The notes under the pieces were generated by a model. That model was not told the origin of the DNA. It saw only the letters and a list, made by a program, of their open reading frames with translations, and made no database searches. A stretch of 64,000 bases of DNA from Mycolicibacterium sp. ND9-15. GTDB taxonomy: Bacteria; Actinomycetota; Actinomycetes; Mycobacteriales; Mycobacteriaceae. A program made the position numbers and the translations under genes. This document shows, in pieces, positions 25,504 through 33,209 of the stretch. The first letter of the stretch is position 1, and every line of letters starts with the position of its first letter. The stretch is from NCBI RefSeq assembly GCF_035918395.1, contig NZ_CP142362.1, positions 4,067,501 to 4,131,500 of the forward strand, read 5' to 3'.

Positions 25504-26682
25504 GTGCACCTCACCTTCGACGCCGAGGTGGAGGCGTTCCGCGCGGAGTTCGTCAGCTTCCTCGACGAGCATCTGCCAGCCGAGGCCGAGGCGGCCGCCG
25601 AGCGCTCGCGTTCGACCTCGCATGTGCCGCAGTGGGCACGCCGCTGGCAGCGGCTGCAGTTCGACCACGGTTGGCTCCTGCCGGGCAATCCGCCGGAGTT
25701 CGGCGGCCGCAACGCGGGCATCCTCGAACAGTTCGTCCACCGGCAGGAGTTGGCGCGCCGCCGGATCTACCACGCGTTCAACCCGCAGGGCGTTGGCATC
25801 ATCGCCGCATCGCTGCTGACGTTCGGCACCGACGAGCAAAAGCGGCGGTGGGCGGTACCGATCCTGCGCGCCGACATGACCGCGTCGCTGGGCATGAGCG
25901 AACCAGGCGCGGGTTCGGACCTGGCGGGGCTGGCCACACGTGCGGTGCGCGAGGGCGATCAGTTCGTCGTCAACGGCCAGAAGGTGTGGACTTCGGGCGC
26001 ACATGACGCCGACGTCATCTTGACTTTCGTGCGCACCGACCCGGATGCGCCCAAGCACAAGGGAATCAGCGCGCTGCTGATCCCGACCGACCTGCCCGGG
26101 GTGGAGCGCCGCCCGTTCGCCTCGGTGTACAACCGCGACGACCTCGATTTCAACGAGGTGTTCTTCAGCGATGTGCGTGTGCCCGCCGAAAACCTCGTCG
26201 GACCACTGCACGAAGGGTGGCGGGTGGCCAACGGCTCGCTGGGCCACGAACGCACGATGATGTGGATGGCGTTCGCGAACCGGCTCGAACAACTGTTGGC
26301 CGACTTCCGCCCGGTGGGCGGCGTGAACCGGGACCGCTATGCGACGGTCGCGATGGATTATCAGGCGCTGCGCCTACTTGGTTCTGCCGCGCTGGGACAA
26401 GCCGCGCGCGGCGAGCGTGACATCCCCGGCGTGTCGGTGCTCAAGCTGTTCGGTTCGGAGGCCGAGCAGAAGGCGCTGGGCTATGCCCTCGATGCCGCCG
26501 GCGCAGACGGCTTGCGCAGCCCGGGCCTGACTGCGCCATACAACCCGTACAGCCCAGGGCTTTTCACCGCCGACTGGTTCACTCGCTACATCAGCAGCTA
26601 CGCCGGGACCATCTCCGGCGGCGCTTCGGAGATCCAGCGCAACATCATCGCCCAGCGGGTGCTGGGTCTGCCGGCGCGGTGA
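25504..26682 (+). CDS. Acyl-CoA dehydrogenase (FadE-like)
   Basis: 392 aa, GTG start. Motifs: HGWLLPGNPPEFGGRNAG, LGMSEPGAGSDLAG, NGQKVWTSGAHDAD, KHKGISALLIPTDLPG, and ISGGASEIQRNIIAQRVLG at the C-terminus. It is a close paralogue of 53174-54361, sharing most landmark segments almost word for word, which points to duplication or parallel pathways. Alone on its strand: an epimerase diverges upstream, and downstream is the hairpin split by an IS element. The upstream motif 2 suggests control by the MarR protein. Confidence 0.92.
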   Translation: MHLTFDAEVEAFRAEFVSFLDEHLPAEAEAAAERSRSTSHVPQWARRWQRLQFDHGWLLPGNPPEFGGRNAGILEQFVHRQELARRRIYHAFNPQGVGIIAASLLTFGTDEQKRRWAVPILRADMTASLGMSEPGAGSDLAGLATRAVREGDQFVVNGQKVWTSGAHDADVILTFVRTDPDAPKHKGISALLIPTDLPGVERRPFASVYNRDDLDFNEVFFSDVRVPAENLVGPLHEGWRVANGSLGHERTMMWMAFANRLEQLLADFRPVGGVNRDRYATVAMDYQALRLLGSAALGQAARGERDIPGVSVLKLFGSEAEQKALGYALDAAGADGLRSPGLTAPYNPYSPGLFTADWFTRYISSYAGTISGGASEIQRNIIAQRVLGLPAR

Positions 26683-26692
26683 CGCACAGCGC

Positions 26693-26726
26693 GCGATTTG
26701 TGGAGCCGCACCGGCGGTGAGCGCCG
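26693..26726. terminator. Left half of a hairpin split by the IS element
   Basis: GCGATTTGTGGAG (26693-26705) is the exact reverse complement of 28076-28088. If the insertion and one 15-bp repeat are removed, the two arms flank CGGCGGTGAGCGCCG, itself a small palindrome, and form a long hairpin in the gap between the FadE (+) and the aldehyde dehydrogenase (-). This was probably a bidirectional terminator. 26712-26726 is the left copy of the target duplication. Confidence 0.6.
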
Positions 26727-28054
26727 TGTGGTGTCTCGGGACATCGTTGACACTTATGTCTCGGGACATCGCTGACACTCATGATGCCGGTTTGGGCTCG
26801 CGGGTGCGATAGGTGCGGGTGGTCTTGTCGATGGACTGGTAGTTGCGTGTGGGATCGGCAGTGAGAGTGCGCACGAGTCGGTTGCCGCTGAAGATGGTGA
26901 TGTGCTCGCCGTCGCGGATGACATCGCAGTCGTGGCCGGCCCAGCGCAGCCCGACGTTGACCTTGTAGGGCGCGACGAACACGTGTCCCGACTTCTCTCC
27001 GACGGTGCGGCGGCTGACGAACACCGGTGCGGGCAGTGGACGCTCGGCGGGGCGGGCCATGACGGTGGCGCTGAATGCCTCGGCCGGGGTGGCGCCACGT
27101 AGCGCGCGGTGCGGCCGTTGGTGGTTGTAATAGGTGCGGAACTGCTCGAGCAGGGCGTTGAGTTCCTCGACAGTAGCCGCCGGATCGCGGGCAGACAGCC
27201 ACTTCTTCAGCGTCTGCCAGAACCGCTCGATCTTGCCGCAGGTCTGCGGGTGAAACGGCGTCGAGTTGATGGTCCGCACCCCGAGAGCGCGCAGATTGAC
27301 CTCGAAAGCTGATTCATGCGCGTGGAACCGGCCAGTGTAGACGATTCCGTTGTCCGACAACGACATCGATGGTATCCCGCACTCGTCGATGCCTGCCAGC
27401 ATCACCTCCCAGACAAGCTCGGCGTCCGCGTCACCGGCGCCCGCGCGCAAACCCACCACATACCGGGAGTGGTCGTCGAGACTGCCCGCGATGCCCACCG
27501 CGCTGCCGTCGGCCAGCGTCCATCCGGTCCAATCGGACTGCCAACACTCGTTGGGCCGATCGAAGCAAAACCGTTTGGTCGCCGACTTCGGCCGCTTCTG
27601 TGGCTGCGGGACGATCGCCCCGCGACGGGTCAAGATCTGCCACACCGTCGACACTGACGGCACCGCGATACCCTCGCGCTGCAACGACCACACGATCGAC
27701 TGTGCACCGTGATCGCGGCCATCCTCGATCAACTGCTTACGCCGCAACACGATCAGGTCTTCCACCTCGACCGGGGTCTGCCCCGGCGAAGTCAGCGGAC
27801 GCCGCGACCGATCCTGCAGACCCTCGATCCCACCGTCACGGAAACGCTTGCGGAACTTGTAATACGTCTGTCGACTGATCGCGCTGTCCCGGCAGAACTG
27901 CGCCACGTTGTCGACCTGGCCGGCCAACGCCGAAGCCATCCGAATGTCCATCGCCGTCACCTTCTGAGCCATGAGCCATCCTGGCCCAGGCCCTACTCAA
28001 GTGTCAGCGATGTCCCGAGACATACAACTGTCAGCGATGTCCCCGAACAGAACA
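26727..28054 (-). mobile_element. IS481-family insertion sequence, complete, with 15-bp target duplication
   Basis: 1328 bp bounded by TGT...ACA and by direct repeats CGGCGGTGAGCGCCG at 26712-26726 and 28055-28069. Each end carries two tandem copies of a ~23-base repeat: left outer 26732-26754, left inner 26757-26779, right inner 28000-28022 (exact inverse of left inner), right outer 28027-28049 (diverged). One transposase gene fills the interior. Intact ends, an uninterrupted transposase and an exact target duplication indicate a recent insertion. Confidence 0.85.
26779..27972 (-). CDS. IS481-type DDE transposase
   Basis: 397 aa. N-terminal HTH region with VAQFCRDSAISRQTYYKFRKRF; the integrase core has the DDE residues in CWQSDWTGW (D), LSDNGIVYTG (D) and GKIERFWQTLKKWL (E), followed by YYNHQRPHRALRG. 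The C-terminal ~90 residues form a small beta-rich domain. The stop overlaps the last base of the left inner terminal repeat. Frame intact, so probably functional. Confidence 0.93.
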   Translation of the reverse strand: MAQKVTAMDIRMASALAGQVDNVAQFCRDSAISRQTYYKFRKRFRDGGIEGLQDRSRRPLTSPGQTPVEVEDLIVLRRKQLIEDGRDHGAQSIVWSLQREGIAVPSVSTVWQILTRRGAIVPQPQKRPKSATKRFCFDRPNECWQSDWTGWTLADGSAVGIAGSLDDHSRYVVGLRAGAGDADAELVWEVMLAGIDECGIPSMSLSDNGIVYTGRFHAHESAFEVNLRALGVRTINSTPFHPQTCGKIERFWQTLKKWLSARDPAATVEELNALLEQFRTYYNHQRPHRALRGATPAEAFSATVMARPAERPLPAPVFVSRRTVGEKSGHVFVAPYKVNVGLRWAGHDCDVIRDGEHITIFSGNRLVRTLTADPTRNYQSIDKTTRTYRTREPKPAS

Positions 28055-28088
28055 CGGCGGTGAGCGCCGCTAAAACTCCACAAATCGC
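28055..28088. terminator. Right target duplication and right half of the split hairpin
   Basis: 28055-28069 repeats CGGCGGTGAGCGCCG from the left side of the insertion; 28076-28088 (CTCCACAAATCGC) is the exact complement of 26693-26705. Together they restore the pre-insertion hairpin. The remainder of 28089-28140 holds nothing recognisable. Confidence 0.6.
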
Positions 28089-28140
28089 TTCTTGCCATGC
28101 ATGGGCGCGGCGATCAAATTGCCGTGAAAACCTGATCGGG

Positions 28141-28189
28141 ACCGACGTTTTGGCGGGTTTCTCGCGTACTTTACCGCCCAAACGTCGGT
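28141..28189. terminator. Strong hairpin downstream of the aldehyde dehydrogenase
   Basis: ACCGACGTTTTGGCGG pairs with CCGCCCAAACGTCGGT across a 17-base loop: a 16-bp stem with one mismatch. It begins 14 bases past the aldehyde dehydrogenase stop, as expected for its terminator; there is no clear T-tract on the minus strand. Confidence 0.6.
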
Positions 28190-28202
28190 TTCGGCGCGAC
28201 GG

Positions 28203-29658
28203 CTACGGTGCCACGGAAATGGACTTGGAATCGGTGTAGCCGTCGATGCCCTCGCGGCCGAGTTCGCGCCCGTATCCGCTGCCCTTGACGCCCCCGAAGG
28301 GGGCGAACGGGTCCATCGTGTAGCCCTGGTTGACGCCGAAGGTGCCGGTGTGAATGCGGGCCGCGACGCCGAGTCCTCGTTCGGTGTCCCCAGTGAACAC
28401 CGACCCCGCGAGCCCGTAGTCGGAGTCATCAGCGATCGCCACCGCGTCGTCCTCGTCGGTGTAGGAGATGACGGTCAGCACCGGACCGAAGATCTCCTCG
28501 CGAGCGATGCGCATCGAATTGGTCGCATCGGCGAACAGGGTTGGTCGCACATACCACCCGGTATCGATGCCGTCGGGCATCGGCGAACCGCCGGTGACCA
28601 GTCGGGCGCCTTCGGCCTGACCCGCTTCGATGTAGCCGCGCACGCGGTCCTGCTGCCGTTTGGCGACGAGCGGACCGATCTGGGTGGCGGGGTCGGTCGG
28701 GTCGCCCACGACCAGGGCCGTCATCTCGGCGGCCAATGCATCGGTGAACTCGTCGGCGCGGCGGGCGGGCACCAGGATGCGGGTCAGGGCATTGCAGATC
28801 TGCCCGCTGTTGCTCAGGCTGGCCGAGCGCACACCGGCGGCGACGGCGGCGGGATCGGCATCGGCCAGCACGATCGCGGCCGACTTGCCGCCGAGTTCGA
28901 GGCTGACCCGCTTGAGGTCGGTCGCACAGGCCGCGGCGACGGCCTTACCCGCCGCGGTCGAGCCGGTGAACGAGACCTTGTCCAACCCCGGGATGCTTGA
29001 CCAGATACTCGCCGACAGACCCGTCGCCGGGCAGCACGCTCACCACACCGGCCGGCAGATCCGCCTCGGCGATGATCTCGGCGAGCAGCACGGCGTCGAG
29101 CGGTGACTCCGGTGCGGGTTTGAGAACGACGGCGCAGCCGGCCAGCAGCGCCGGAATCAGCTTGGTGACGATCAGGAACTGCGGCATGTTCCACGGCACG
29201 ACGGCGGCGACGACGCCGATCGGCTCGCGGCGGATGTGGACGTCGGCCCCGTACATGCCGGGCCTGACCTCCTGCCATGGGTACGACTCGGCCAGGGTGC
29301 AGAACGCCGACATCATCGTCCACGGCAGTGCTACCTGCGCATGCTGCGCGAAGCTGATCGGTGCGCCGATCTCTTTCGTGATGACCTCGGCCATCTCGGC
29401 GCGTCGTGCACCGTACAGTTCGGCCAGTCGCCGGATCGTCGCGATGCGCTCGCCAGGATCCAGGTGTGGCCACGGGCCGGAGTCAAACGCCGTACGCGCG
29501 GCCGCAACCGCGTTGTCGACGTCCTCGGGACCCGCGGCGGCCACCTGTGCGACCGGTTGCTCGGTGTGCGGGGAGACGACCTCGATGAGCTGCCCTGTGC
29601 TCGGTTCCGACCACCGGCCGCCGATGAACAGCTCGTCCCGACGCACCTGCTCGACCAC
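28203..29658 (-). pseudogene. Aldehyde dehydrogenase, broken by a single-base frameshift
   Basis: Together the two frames make a full ~485-aa NAD-dependent aldehyde dehydrogenase. The 5' frame (29658 to ~28987) has GPWPHLDPGERIA, VVAAVVPWNMPQ and KPAPESPLDA; the 3' frame (~28985-28203) has VSFTGSTAAGKAV, the glutamate motif LELGGKSAA, the catalytic cysteine in SGQICNALTR, and EEIFGPVL. The switch is at HPGV|DKVSF: the minus strand reads GGGGTTGGAC where GGGGTGGAC would keep the frame, a one-base insertion near 28986. All active-site residues survive, so it is a young pseudogene or a sequencing error. It would oxidise an aldehyde to an acid. Divergent from the Rieske operon at 29777. Confidence 0.85.
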
Positions 29659-29686
29659 CTTCCATCACGACGACATCAAGGAGCAG

Positions 29687-29703
29687 TATCAACTACTTGT
29701 GAT
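29687..29703. promoter_or_regulatory. Operator-like motif 2, copy 2
   Basis: TATCAACTACTTGTGAT; on the minus strand it reads ATCACAAGTAGTTGATA, close to the AAGTACTTGATA sites at 25479 and 33185. It lies between the divergent aldehyde dehydrogenase and the Rieske-partner-amidohydrolase-MarR operon, fitting autoregulation by the MarR protein. Confidence 0.45.
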
Positions 29704-29776
29704 TGCCTGCCACAGCATATATCGTCGGTTTGTCAGGCTCCCGCCGAATGCCGAAAAGCAAAGTCAGGAGAGGCCG

Positions 29777-31042
29777 ATGGCACGTTTTCCCAAACCGCCC
29801 GAAGGCAGTTGGACTGAGCACTACCCGGAGTTGGGAACCGAGCCGGTCTCCTATGAGGACTCGATCAGCCCGGAGTTCTACGAAAAGGAACGCAAGGCCG
29901 TCTTCAAGCGCGCCTGGCTCAATGTCGGCCGCGTGGAACAGATTCCGCGTAAAGGCAGCTACTTCACCAAGGAGATCAAGGTCGCCAAGACGTCGATCAT
30001 CGTCGTGCGCACGACAAGTGGCGACGTCAAGGCGTATCACAACATCTGCCGGCACCGCGGCAACAAGTTGGTGTGGAACGACATGCCGCTCGAGGAGACC
30101 AGCGGCGTGTGCCGGCAGTTCACCTGCAAGTACCACGCATGGCGCTACGACCTGGACGGCAACCTGACCTTCGTGCAGCAGGAGGGGGAATTCTTTGACC
30201 TGGACAAGAGCCGCTACGGGCTGGTGCCCGTCCACTGCGACGTCTGGGCGGGCTTCATCTTCGTCAACTTCGCCAAGCAGCCCGAGCAATCGCTGCGGGA
30301 CTTCCTGGGCCCGATGATCCTCGACCTCGAGGGCTATCCGTTCGACAAGTTGACCTCGCGGTTCTATTACCGCTCGGAGGTGAAGGCCAACTGGAAGCTC
30401 TACATGGACGCGTTCCAGGAGTTCTACCACGCTCCTGTGCTGCACGCGAACCAGTCGCCGACCGCCTATTCGAAGGCCGCCGCCGAAGCGGGTTTCGAGG
30501 CGCCGCATTACCGGATCGAGGGGCCGCACCGGCTCGTCAGCACGTCGGGTATCCGGGCCTGGGAGATGGCCGACGAGATGCGCAAACCGATCGAGGACAT
30601 CTGCCAGAGCGGTCTTTTCGGCCCGTGGGACAAACCGGATCTCGGGGAGATGCCCCCCGGACTCAACCCGGCGAGATGCGATCCGTGGGGGCTGGACTCG
30701 TTCCAGCTGTTCCCCAACTTCGTGATCCTGTTCTGGGGGCAGGGCTGGTACCTGACCTACCATTACTGGCCCACGTCGCACAACACGCACATCTTCGAGG
30801 GCACGGTGTACTTCCCGAAAGCGCGGACGCCGCGTGAGCGCATCGCCCAGGAACTGGCCGCGGTGTCGTTCAAGGAGTACGGACTCCAGGACGCGAACAC
30901 CCTGGAGGCGACGCAGAGCATGGTCGAGTCACAGGTCATCGACGAGTTCCTGCTGTGCGACCAGGAGGTGCTGATCCGCCACCTGCACAAGGAGACCGCT
31001 GCCTGGATCGACGAGTTCGAGCAGAAGACGGCGGGGGTGTGA
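29777..31042 (+). CDS. Rieske non-heme iron oxygenase, alpha subunit (copy 2)
   Basis: 421 aa from the ATG at 29777 with AGGAG 6 nt upstream; the open frame extends upstream only as antisense of the aldehyde dehydrogenase. Rieske ligands C91-x-H93 and C117-x2-H120; catalytic iron ligands His218 and His223 in EFYHAPVLH, preceded by ANWKLYMDAF. Homologous to the copies at 5482 and 35033. First gene of an operon with the ~110-aa partner, an ExN-type amidohydrolase and a MarR regulator. The reductase at 33210 is the likely electron donor. Substrate unknown, probably a cyclic compound. Confidence 0.93.
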   Translation: MARFPKPPEGSWTEHYPELGTEPVSYEDSISPEFYEKERKAVFKRAWLNVGRVEQIPRKGSYFTKEIKVAKTSIIVVRTTSGDVKAYHNICRHRGNKLVWNDMPLEETSGVCRQFTCKYHAWRYDLDGNLTFVQQEGEFFDLDKSRYGLVPVHCDVWAGFIFVNFAKQPEQSLRDFLGPMILDLEGYPFDKLTSRFYYRSEVKANWKLYMDAFQEFYHAPVLHANQSPTAYSKAAAEAGFEAPHYRIEGPHRLVSTSGIRAWEMADEMRKPIEDICQSGLFGPWDKPDLGEMPPGLNPARCDPWGLDSFQLFPNFVILFWGQGWYLTYHYWPTSHNTHIFEGTVYFPKARTPRERIAQELAAVSFKEYGLQDANTLEATQSMVESQVIDEFLLCDQEVLIRHLHKETAAWIDEFEQKTAGV

Positions 31043-31043
31043 C

Positions 31044-31391
31044 GTGACGACTTCTGAGACGACGTCGGCCATGCTGCCGCCCGAGTTCTCCGACCTTGAA
31101 CAGTTTTCGGACTGGTGTCTGCCGACGGAGGCGCAGCGATACGCCAAGCGGTTGGACAGTTCGATGCAGGAACTGCAGGCGTTCTACGACGCGGTCACCG
31201 CGCGGGCCGAGGAGGCCATCGCATACTGCGACAAGTTCGCGCTCGACGACCTACCCGAAGACGTGCTCAACTTGATGCATCTTCTCTATTCGATGATCCA
31301 GGCGTCGTTTCCGGTGGAGTGCTGGAAGCAACCGAAGGTACCTGACTCCGGCGCCACGACGCTGAACTGCATGTCCGAACCGGTCCCGTGA
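31044..31391 (+). CDS. Uncharacterised ~110-aa Rieske-partner protein (copy 2)
   Basis: 115 aa from the GTG one base after the Rieske stop; an ATG at 31071 would give 106 aa. Homologous to 5160-5489 and 36308-36637: shared DWCLPTEAQRY, a RLDSSM helix, FYDA, YCDKFALDDLPED, NLMHLLYSM, ECW and the terminal EPVP. No known domain, signal peptide or metal-site pattern. It overlaps the amidohydrolase GTG by 4 nt, so three proteins are made in fixed proportion. A structural or assembly partner of the oxygenase is the simplest reading. Confidence 0.75.
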   Translation: MTTSETTSAMLPPEFSDLEQFSDWCLPTEAQRYAKRLDSSMQELQAFYDAVTARAEEAIAYCDKFALDDLPEDVLNLMHLLYSMIQASFPVECWKQPKVPDSGATTLNCMSEPVP

Positions 31392-32641
31392 GCAGACCCA
31401 CCGTCCTGCGCGCCGCGCGCTGGGCCGACGTGGACGCCGGCGAGGTGCGTTCGCCTGCCGTGGTGGTGGTCGAGGGCAATCGCATCACGGCGGTCAATCC
31501 CGCTGAGCCACCGAAGGATCCGGCTGTCGATATCGATCTCGGTGACGTCACCTTGCTGCCGGGCCTGATGGACATGGAGCTCAACCTGCTCATCGGCGGG
31601 CCCGGTGGTCCCGAGGGACTGCCCAGCCCGATGCACGGTGTGCAGGACGATCCGGCGTATCGCACGCTGCGCGGAGCGGTCAATGCCCGTACCACACTGG
31701 AGGCCGGTTTCACCTCGGTGCGCAATCTCGGGCTGATGGTCAAGACGGGCGGCTACCTGCTCGACGTGGCGCTGCAGCGCGCCATCGACCAGGGGTGGCA
31801 CATCGGTCCGCGGATCCATCCGGCCGGACACGCGGTGACACCGTATGGCGGGCACCTCGATCCGACCGTGTTCCAGCGGCTCGCGCCGGGCATCATGCCG
31901 CTTTCGGTGGCCGAGGGCATCGCCAACGGTGTCGACGACGTTCGCGCCTGCGTGCGCTACCAGGTCCGGCACGGCGCCAAGCTGATCAAGGTCTCGGCGT
32001 CGGGCGGTGTGATGTCGCACAGCACCGCGCCCGGCGCCCAGCAGTACTCCGACGACGAGTTCGCCGCGATCGCCGACGAAGCGCACCGAGCCGGTGTGCG
32101 GGTGGCTGCTCATGCCGTGGGAGACAGCGCGATCCGGGCGTGCATCAAAGCGGGCATCGACTGCATCGAGCACGGCTTCCTCGCCAGCGACGAGACGATC
32201 CAGATGATGGCCGACACCGGAACGTTCCTGGTGTCGACCACCTACCTGACACAGGCCATGGCGGTCGACCGCATCGCGCCGGAACTTCGCAAGAAGGCCG
32301 AGGAGGTGTTTCCCCGGGCGCAGGCGATGCTGCCGAAGGCGATCGCAGCGGGCGTCCGCATCGCGTGCGGCACCGACGCGCCCGCAATTCCGCACGGGCA
32401 GAACGCCAAGGAACTCTGCGCACTCGTCGAACGCGGCATGACGCCGATGCAGGCGATCCGCGCGGCGACGGTGACCAGTGCCGAACTGATCGAGGTGGAC
32501 GACGAATTAGGCTGTCTTGCACCGGGATACCTCGCCGACATCATCGCTGTGCCGGGCGATCCGTCCGAAAACATCGCCACCACTTCGGACGTGCGGTTCG
32601 TGATGAAGGACGGTCACGTCTACAAGCACGACGAGGTTTAG
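31388..32641 (+). CDS. Amidohydrolase-superfamily protein with altered HxH motif (copy 2)
   Basis: 417 aa, paralogue of 3901-5163 with the same neighbours. HxH is again replaced: PGLMDMELNLL (E-L-N). Other site residues are present: IKVSASGGVMS, AAHAVGDSAI, IDCIEHGF, CGTDAPAIPHGQN, and C-terminal LADIIAVPGDPSE. The same replacement in two copies makes it a family trait, not damage; it suggests altered metal content or a non-hydrolytic role. GTG start overlaps the partner-gene stop (GTGA). Followed after 4 nt by the MarR gene. Confidence 0.85.
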   Translation: MSRPTVLRAARWADVDAGEVRSPAVVVVEGNRITAVNPAEPPKDPAVDIDLGDVTLLPGLMDMELNLLIGGPGGPEGLPSPMHGVQDDPAYRTLRGAVNARTTLEAGFTSVRNLGLMVKTGGYLLDVALQRAIDQGWHIGPRIHPAGHAVTPYGGHLDPTVFQRLAPGIMPLSVAEGIANGVDDVRACVRYQVRHGAKLIKVSASGGVMSHSTAPGAQQYSDDEFAAIADEAHRAGVRVAAHAVGDSAIRACIKAGIDCIEHGFLASDETIQMMADTGTFLVSTTYLTQAMAVDRIAPELRKKAEEVFPRAQAMLPKAIAAGVRIACGTDAPAIPHGQNAKELCALVERGMTPMQAIRAATVTSAELIEVDDELGCLAPGYLADIIAVPGDPSENIATTSDVRFVMKDGHVYKHDEV

Positions 32642-32645
32642 CGCG

Positions 32646-33128
32646 ATGGCCACGGAGACAAACCCGGAACTGAGCATGGAGCTCGACGACAACATCCTGT
32701 GGCATCTCAAGCAGGCGTGGTACTTCTCGCTCACGGCGGTCAACGACGCGGTCAGCCGGCACGGGGTGAGCACGGCCCAGATCGGCGTGCTGCGCCAACT
32801 CACCAACGAGCCGGGGTTGTCGGGTGCCGAACTGGCTCGCCGCATGCTGATCACCCCGCAAGGCGTGCAACTTGCGGTCAAAGCGCTCGAACAACGCGGG
32901 CTCGTCGTGCGCAAACCCGATCCCCAGCACGCGCGAATCCTGAAGGCCTACCTGACCGATGAAGGCCGCAAGGTGGCCACGTCGGTGGTCAGCGACGCGA
33001 TCGCCGCACACGAGGCGGTGTTCGGCGTGCTGACCCCGGAAGAACAGCGGACGTTGCGCGACCTACTGGCACGGGTGGTCGAGAAAGGCACCGGCCACAG
33101 ACTGGCCGACGATCACATCGGGGACTGA
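32646..33128 (+). CDS. MarR family transcriptional regulator
   Basis: 160 aa. Winged helix at residues ~35-105: STAQIGVLRQLTNEPGLSGAELARRMLITPQGVQLAVKALEQRGLV, then the wing with DPQHARILKAYLTDEGRKVA. Last gene of the Rieske operon. MarR proteins bind short palindromes and respond to phenolic or acyl-CoA ligands. Candidate targets are the AAGTACTTGATA sites upstream of this operon (29687), of the FadE (25479) and of the reductase (33168). Regulation by this protein is inferred. Confidence 0.88.
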   Translation: MATETNPELSMELDDNILWHLKQAWYFSLTAVNDAVSRHGVSTAQIGVLRQLTNEPGLSGAELARRMLITPQGVQLAVKALEQRGLVVRKPDPQHARILKAYLTDEGRKVATSVVSDAIAAHEAVFGVLTPEEQRTLRDLLARVVEKGTGHRLADDHIGD

Positions 33129-33167
33129 ACTCGCCGGCCCTTGCTCGTCAGCGGTTGCCGAGTCCGA

Positions 33168-33198
33168 CCACTTGATACCAATCGCAAGTACTTGATAC
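33168..33198. promoter_or_regulatory. Operator-like motif 2, copies 3 and 4, over the reductase promoter
   Basis: CCACTTGATACC (33168-33179) and GCAAGTACTTGATAC (33184-33198), two sites in tandem just upstream of the ATG at 33210. TTGATA (33173-33178) and GATACT (33195-33200) could be -35/-10 elements with 16-base spacing, so binding would block the promoter. Confidence 0.5.
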
Positions 33199-33209
33199 TC
33201 TGGGTGGCG

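Noticed and set aside
26732..26779. Tandem ~25-base repeats resembling a mini CRISPR or iteron array
   Set aside because: Only two copies, mirrored at the other end of the transposase element; they are IS terminal repeats.
28997..29776. Upstream extension of the Rieske frame
   Set aside because: Antisense to the aldehyde dehydrogenase; the ATG at 29777 has a strong ribosome binding site and matches the start of the other two Rieske copies.
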